Shown here: positions 60,770-64,000 of the stretch, piece after piece | Layout: each line of letters begins with the position of its first letter | How positions within the stretch are numbered: the stretch's first letter is position 1 | Origin: Calditrichota bacterium | GTDB taxonomy: Bacteria; Electryoneota; AABM5-125-24; Hatepunaeales; Hatepunaeaceae | Direction: 5' to 3' | Length of the DNA: 64,000 bases | Assembly: GCA_018644935.1 (NCBI GenBank) | Contig: JABGPL010000012.1 | Coordinates: forward strand, 1-64,000 | The notes under the pieces: model-generated | The model's input: the letters and a program-made list of their open reading frames with translations, nothing else | Told to the model about the DNA's origin: nothing | Databases searched by the model: none | Made by a program: the position numbers and the translations under genes

Positions 60770-61123
60770 TTAAGTACTCTGCAAAACTGCATTAAATGTC
60801 ATGCCCCAGATATCACGTAGAGCTGAGTCTACTACTTGCCACTGATGTCGCTGTCGGGCGAGCTCTTCACGGCCCCGATCAGTCAGGTGATAGTACTTCC
60901 GTCGTCTTCCCGTCTCTGATTTCCCCCAGATTGCCTCGACATATCCGTTCCGCTCGAGGCGATGAAGCAGAGGGTAGAGCATGCCGTCCGTCCACTGAAT
61001 CTCACCACTTGATAACTCACCCACCCGCTTGTTGATGGCATATCCGTAACTCTCACCCTCGCCTATTATAGCGAGCACGAGAGGCGTAGCCGAAGCAGCA
61101 ACGAGGTCTTTGCCGATATCCAT
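60770..61123 (-). CDS. PadR-family transcriptional regulator
   Basis: A 117-residue winged-helix repressor. The start at 61123 (MDIGKDLVAAS) fits the family, with GGAG ten bases upstream; the longer frame adds 30 unlikely residues. PadR motifs: VLAIIGEGESYGYAINKRV, LYPLLHRLERNGYVEAIW and GRRRKYYHLTDRGREEL. PadR proteins repress their own operon until a phenolic or other ligand, or a stress signal, releases them. Two inverted repeats lie just upstream of the start. The partner is the permease-prefix protein. Confidence 0.95.
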   Translation of the reverse strand: MDIGKDLVAASATPLVLAIIGEGESYGYAINKRVGELSSGEIQWTDGMLYPLLHRLERNGYVEAIWGKSETGRRRKYYHLTDRGREELARQRHQWQVVDSALRDIWGMTFNAVLQST

Positions 61124-61476
61124 TTTTCTAACTCTCCTGTAACAGGGATAGTTCCGTATATTTGTGAAAATATACCTTGTGGCAATATACATAGAGGATC
61201 TATGTAAAGTCAAGTGATTTGAATTATCAGTTTAAATTTTATATCTGAGAATAGTTTTAGGAAAACATCAGTCATTGTCAGGCATCACTTTTTTATGGGG
61301 ATAGTTTGGCTGTAGTTTCCATTTCTTTAACCACAAAGATACTAATTAAAATTTTGTACCTTTGAGGATACTGGATTAAAACCAATTCCCCCACAAGTCT
61401 TTAATCATTGTCTCTTGACATTTATTTCACTATCTTTCCTAAAGATAGGCATTCAAATAATTGCTCTGGAGATGGT
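61124..61476. other. Divergent regulatory region of padR and the beta-helix gene
   Basis: The interval holds the two padR inverted repeats (61156-61205). The remainder up to 61476 is AT-rich with no gene. Confidence 0.6.
61156..61205 (-). promoter_or_regulatory. Double operator and promoter region of padR
   Basis: Two perfect inverted repeats: gtatattt-gtga-aaatatac (61156-61175) and acataga-gga-tctatgt (61189-61205). Between them, TTGCCA on the minus strand (61185-61180) lies 17 bases from AATATA, which overlaps the first repeat, as expected for an autorepressed promoter. Confidence 0.55.
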
Positions 61477-64000
61477 ATGTCTCGTCGGTTCTTAATTTTA
61501 TTTATCGTAGCCTTTCTTTTTAGTCTGTCAGACCCCGCAACAGGTCTGGAGATTCCTGCTAATGATGTCGTTTGGGATGGAAATCGGGCGGCTCCGTTTG
61601 ATAACCACCAGCAAGTCCGCGACAATATGGTTTTTGATGGCGTCAACCTCACCATCCGAGCCGGAACTTTTGTCTACCACAATCAATCCCTTACTAGCGA
61701 GAATGAAGAATTTGAGGGTGATCCCAGTGGTCCATTTTATCTCCTTTTTATTAACGGAGCATCTCTCGCAATCGAAGGATCTGAGGATCAGCAGGTTATA
61801 TTCGGACGCCCCGAGGAGGGCAGGGACGATCCACGCTCGTGCAGTGTCTATATTCACGTTGAATCAATCGGGAACATGAGGGAAGTTTCAGATGTTGGTA
61901 TCTCGCATACTCAATTCTGGTACGGTTCCACATTATTTCGCTCAAATCCCAATACAGATCCCCAATTAATCGAAGACTTCCTCGGTATTGAGTGGAATCC
62001 TGAGGAACCACTTGATCACTTTGCTCACAATACCGTAGATCAGAATATATTTATCAATGTAAATCGACGTAGATCCCGCACTCCACTATTTGAAAAATGC
62101 TATTTTCATCGCATAAAGTTGATTCTCCGTGGAGAAGGTCGCGGAGATGAAAATCTACCCGATCTCCTTAACAATGAGTTTTCCAGCAGGCAGGGTGGTG
62201 TTGCAGAATATAGCCCGGAGTACTACTCAATAGCACTGGGCAGCAGTTTTCCGGATGCTCCACAACCTGCACAGGGTTTTGTAATCAAAGGATGTGAGTT
62301 CTACAACAGCTTTGAGCACGAACTCTGCAATCAGATGTTACAAGTCTCGGTTGATTATGTCGAAGGCAATCCGAACGTTATCCTTGACTGCTACTTCCAC
62401 CATGCTCACGAATCTCTCGTCCATGTCTACAGTGGACACAACATTTTCCGCAACTGCGATTTTGAACATACCAGCGACGCATGTCTGAAGCAAGTTTTCC
62501 GGGGAGGAGATAATGACGAAATCCGAGCTTTAATGGAGGTTTATAACTGCCGATTCAATTATTATGGTGACCACGCCGTGTATCAGGATGCGGATGGACG
62601 GGACAATTTCGATCTCATAATGAAAAACTGCATTGTAACCGGGAACAATGGTGTAGGTTTTATGAATAATGAAGAGCAGGTTTTTGCCAGCAGGGATGGC
62701 TCCATTACAATCCGTGGTGATGCCCTCATTGAGAACTGCACGGTTTACCACAATCGGCAATATGGGAGACGCGAAGGGATGGATGTTGACCGTACAGCCG
62801 GAATCTATATTGCAAATAGCGAGTACGAATTTGATGTGACAATTCGAAACTGCATAATCTACGATAACGATATAGGCGTTACATATGAGGTTGAACCCGA
62901 ACTAGAAAACGCACTGGAGTATTGCATCCTAAATGGTAATGAATTCCAAACCGAGGGTTGGGAAAACTGGAATGCTGAAGAGTTGCACAACTCTGATTCC
63001 GATCCGCTGTTTGTGGATGCGGAAAACGGAGACATTCACCTTCTTTATAATTCCCCATGTATTAATCAGGGTTACTCGATTGCAGCCAATGATCCGGATG
63101 GAAGTCTAAATGACCTCGGCATATTTGGTGGTCCAAAAGCAGATGAATTTCATGCAGTAAGGATGCCTCGATTCCTGCATGAGCAACGAGGTGAGGATAT
63201 TGAGGATCGAGTATTTTTTGAGAATATGGATGACTATTGCCTGATTGGTCCAGATGATATTGTTCTAAACCGACAAAGAGAAACTACCATTTATCGAGAC
63301 ACATACCATCTTACGGGAAACCTGAATGTAAGACAGAATGACTTGTTGACTATTCAGCCGGGTACTTTAATTAAGGTTGCTCGAGGTAAGGGCATCGATG
63401 TATCCGGAGGCTCGATTCAAATCAATGGTTCTGCGACACGCCCAATAAATATACAGTCGTTAACCGAGAACAAATGGAATGGCATCAGAATTGACGGGAA
63501 CTTAAGCAGAAGCTTGCTGGACCACTGCAATATATCAAATGCAATTATTGGTATTAATTTTTCTGATGCAGGCTCCGCTCAGAATCCGGCACAACTTTTA
63601 AACATCAATGTGAGTAAATGTGACTTGGCAGGTATCAAGATTTTCAATTCGCGAGTCGCTTTTGGCGTAGATATGGCTCCAAATTCATGGAATTATATCA
63701 AAGATTGTGCAGAATTTGGCATCATTGTTTCGACGTCCGATCCAGACGATATACTGATAACCAGTACACAGATAAACAACTGCGGTACCGGTTTGATTTT
63801 GTTTGATGCAAATCCTATAATTGAGAATTGCCACATATTCGAGAGCCGAGGAGCCGGGATTGTTGCTCATACGGGTTCACTACCAAACTTGACACCGATA
63901 GATTTCAGAGCAAACACAATTTGCGACAATGGTGATCACGAGATAAAATTATACACAGGCAGCAATCCCACCATCAGCAACAACAACATTATTGACATTG
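61477..64000 (+). CDS. Exported right-handed parallel beta-helix protein (3' end outside window)
   Basis: The frame is open from ATG 61477 to the end of the window (841 codons). GGAG lies five bases before the ATG and a signal peptide follows (RRFLILFIVAFLFSLSDPAT). The body is made of short repeats of the form IxNCxVYxNxxxGI, for example ALIENCTVYHNR, VTIRNCIIYDND and IIENCHIFESRGAGIVAHTG. This is the ladder of a pectate-lyase-like or NosD-like beta-helix. A second segment starts near ITIQPGTLIKVARGKGI and SIQINGSA. Such proteins bind or cleave polysaccharides or act as adhesins. A T9SS signal could lie beyond the window edge. Confidence 0.8.
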   Translation, partial: MSRRFLILFIVAFLFSLSDPATGLEIPANDVVWDGNRAAPFDNHQQVRDNMVFDGVNLTIRAGTFVYHNQSLTSENEEFEGDPSGPFYLLFINGASLAIEGSEDQQVIFGRPEEGRDDPRSCSVYIHVESIGNMREVSDVGISHTQFWYGSTLFRSNPNTDPQLIEDFLGIEWNPEEPLDHFAHNTVDQNIFINVNRRRSRTPLFEKCYFHRIKLILRGEGRGDENLPDLLNNEFSSRQGGVAEYSPEYYSIALGSSFPDAPQPAQGFVIKGCEFYNSFEHELCNQMLQVSVDYVEGNPNVILDCYFHHAHESLVHVYSGHNIFRNCDFEHTSDACLKQVFRGGDNDEIRALMEVYNCRFNYYGDHAVYQDADGRDNFDLIMKNCIVTGNNGVGFMNNEEQVFASRDGSITIRGDALIENCTVYHNRQYGRREGMDVDRTAGIYIANSEYEFDVTIRNCIIYDNDIGVTYEVEPELENALEYCILNGNEFQTEGWENWNAEELHNSDSDPLFVDAENGDIHLLYNSPCINQGYSIAANDPDGSLNDLGIFGGPKADEFHAVRMPRFLHEQRGEDIEDRVFFENMDDYCLIGPDDIVLNRQRETTIYRDTYHLTGNLNVRQNDLLTIQPGTLIKVARGKGIDVSGGSIQINGSATRPINIQSLTENKWNGIRIDGNLSRSLLDHCNISNAIIGINFSDAGSAQNPAQLLNINVSKCDLAGIKIFNSRVAFGVDMAPNSWNYIKDCAEFGIIVSTSDPDDILITSTQINNCGTGLILFDANPIIENCHIFESRGAGIVAHTGSLPNLTPIDFRANTICDNGDHEIKLYTGSNPTISNNNIIDI

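Noticed and set aside
1-64000. tRNA or rRNA genes
   Set aside because: No T-loop/CCA-type or rRNA-like sequence was recognised by eye on either strand.

Overview
The window looks like the chromosome of an uncultured Gram-negative bacterium of the FCB (Fibrobacteres-Chlorobi-Bacteroidetes) superphylum, probably outside the classical Bacteroidota. This is inferred from four large secreted proteins ending in type IX secretion (T9SS) C-terminal sorting domains of the NPFN...GxY type, a PorD/DUF4835-like T9SS accessory protein, a helix-hairpin-helix outer-membrane barrel protein of FCB type, and a small RRFNYQPRY membrane protein next to mutL. Peptidoglycan enzymes (MltB, AmiC type, UppP, LpoA-like) and TolC/HlyD show a two-membrane envelope. 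TTG and GTG starts with good Shine-Dalgarno sites are common, and coaE appears to start with ATT. A species or phylum cannot be named from the sequence alone.

Layout. 1-3873 is an accessory stretch: the end of an unknown gene, a GIY-YIG nuclease bracketed by dRS3-like palindromic repeats, and a T9SS cargo protein flanked by two copies of a roughly 150-bp repeat-bounded element. 3874-5345 holds a UroD-family methyltransferase-like gene with a clear promoter and a perfect 9+9 operator palindrome. 5346-17157 is one long co-directional housekeeping run: site-2 protease, small membrane protein, mutL, miaA, an HlyD/MacB-permease/TolC export set without its ATPase, an acidic-repeat TPR protein, M24 peptidase, leuD and coaE, closed by a terminator. 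17241-18702 (minus) carries a fibronectin-like exported protein and the PorD-like protein.

18805-39408 is a second long plus-strand run devoted mostly to the envelope: two outer-membrane proteins, MltB, a secreted caspase-like protease, an AmiC-type amidase, surE, guaA, an LpoA-like lipid/periplasmic binding protein, uppP, a sialidase-like T9SS cargo, a GT4 glycosyltransferase, a polyprenyl-phosphate sugar-1-phosphate transferase, DUF3108 and a deoxyhypusine-synthase-like protein. Several of these overlap by 1-4 bases and are probably translationally coupled.

39409-64000 is looser, with single genes in both directions: exported proteins, an agmatine/peptidylarginine-deiminase-type lipoprotein, a ZIP transporter, DUF1015, a cold-shock protein, a transglutaminase-like T9SS cargo, CstA, a 1983-residue gingipain-family (C25) T9SS protein followed by a caspase-like lipoprotein, DUF1761, a PadR regulator with its permease-prefix partner, and the first 841 codons of a parallel beta-helix protein that runs off the end.

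Most interesting points: a caspase-like protease co-transcribed with two peptidoglycan hydrolases; a C25 protein whose expected catalytic His position holds Arg and which is followed by a caspase-like lipoprotein (two clan CD proteins in a row); a T9SS cargo embedded in an undecaprenyl/glycan operon; and a GIY-YIG nuclease gene lying between inverted dRS3-like repeats, with related repeat-bounded elements nearby. No tRNA, rRNA, CRISPR array, insertion-sequence transposase or replication origin was recognised.
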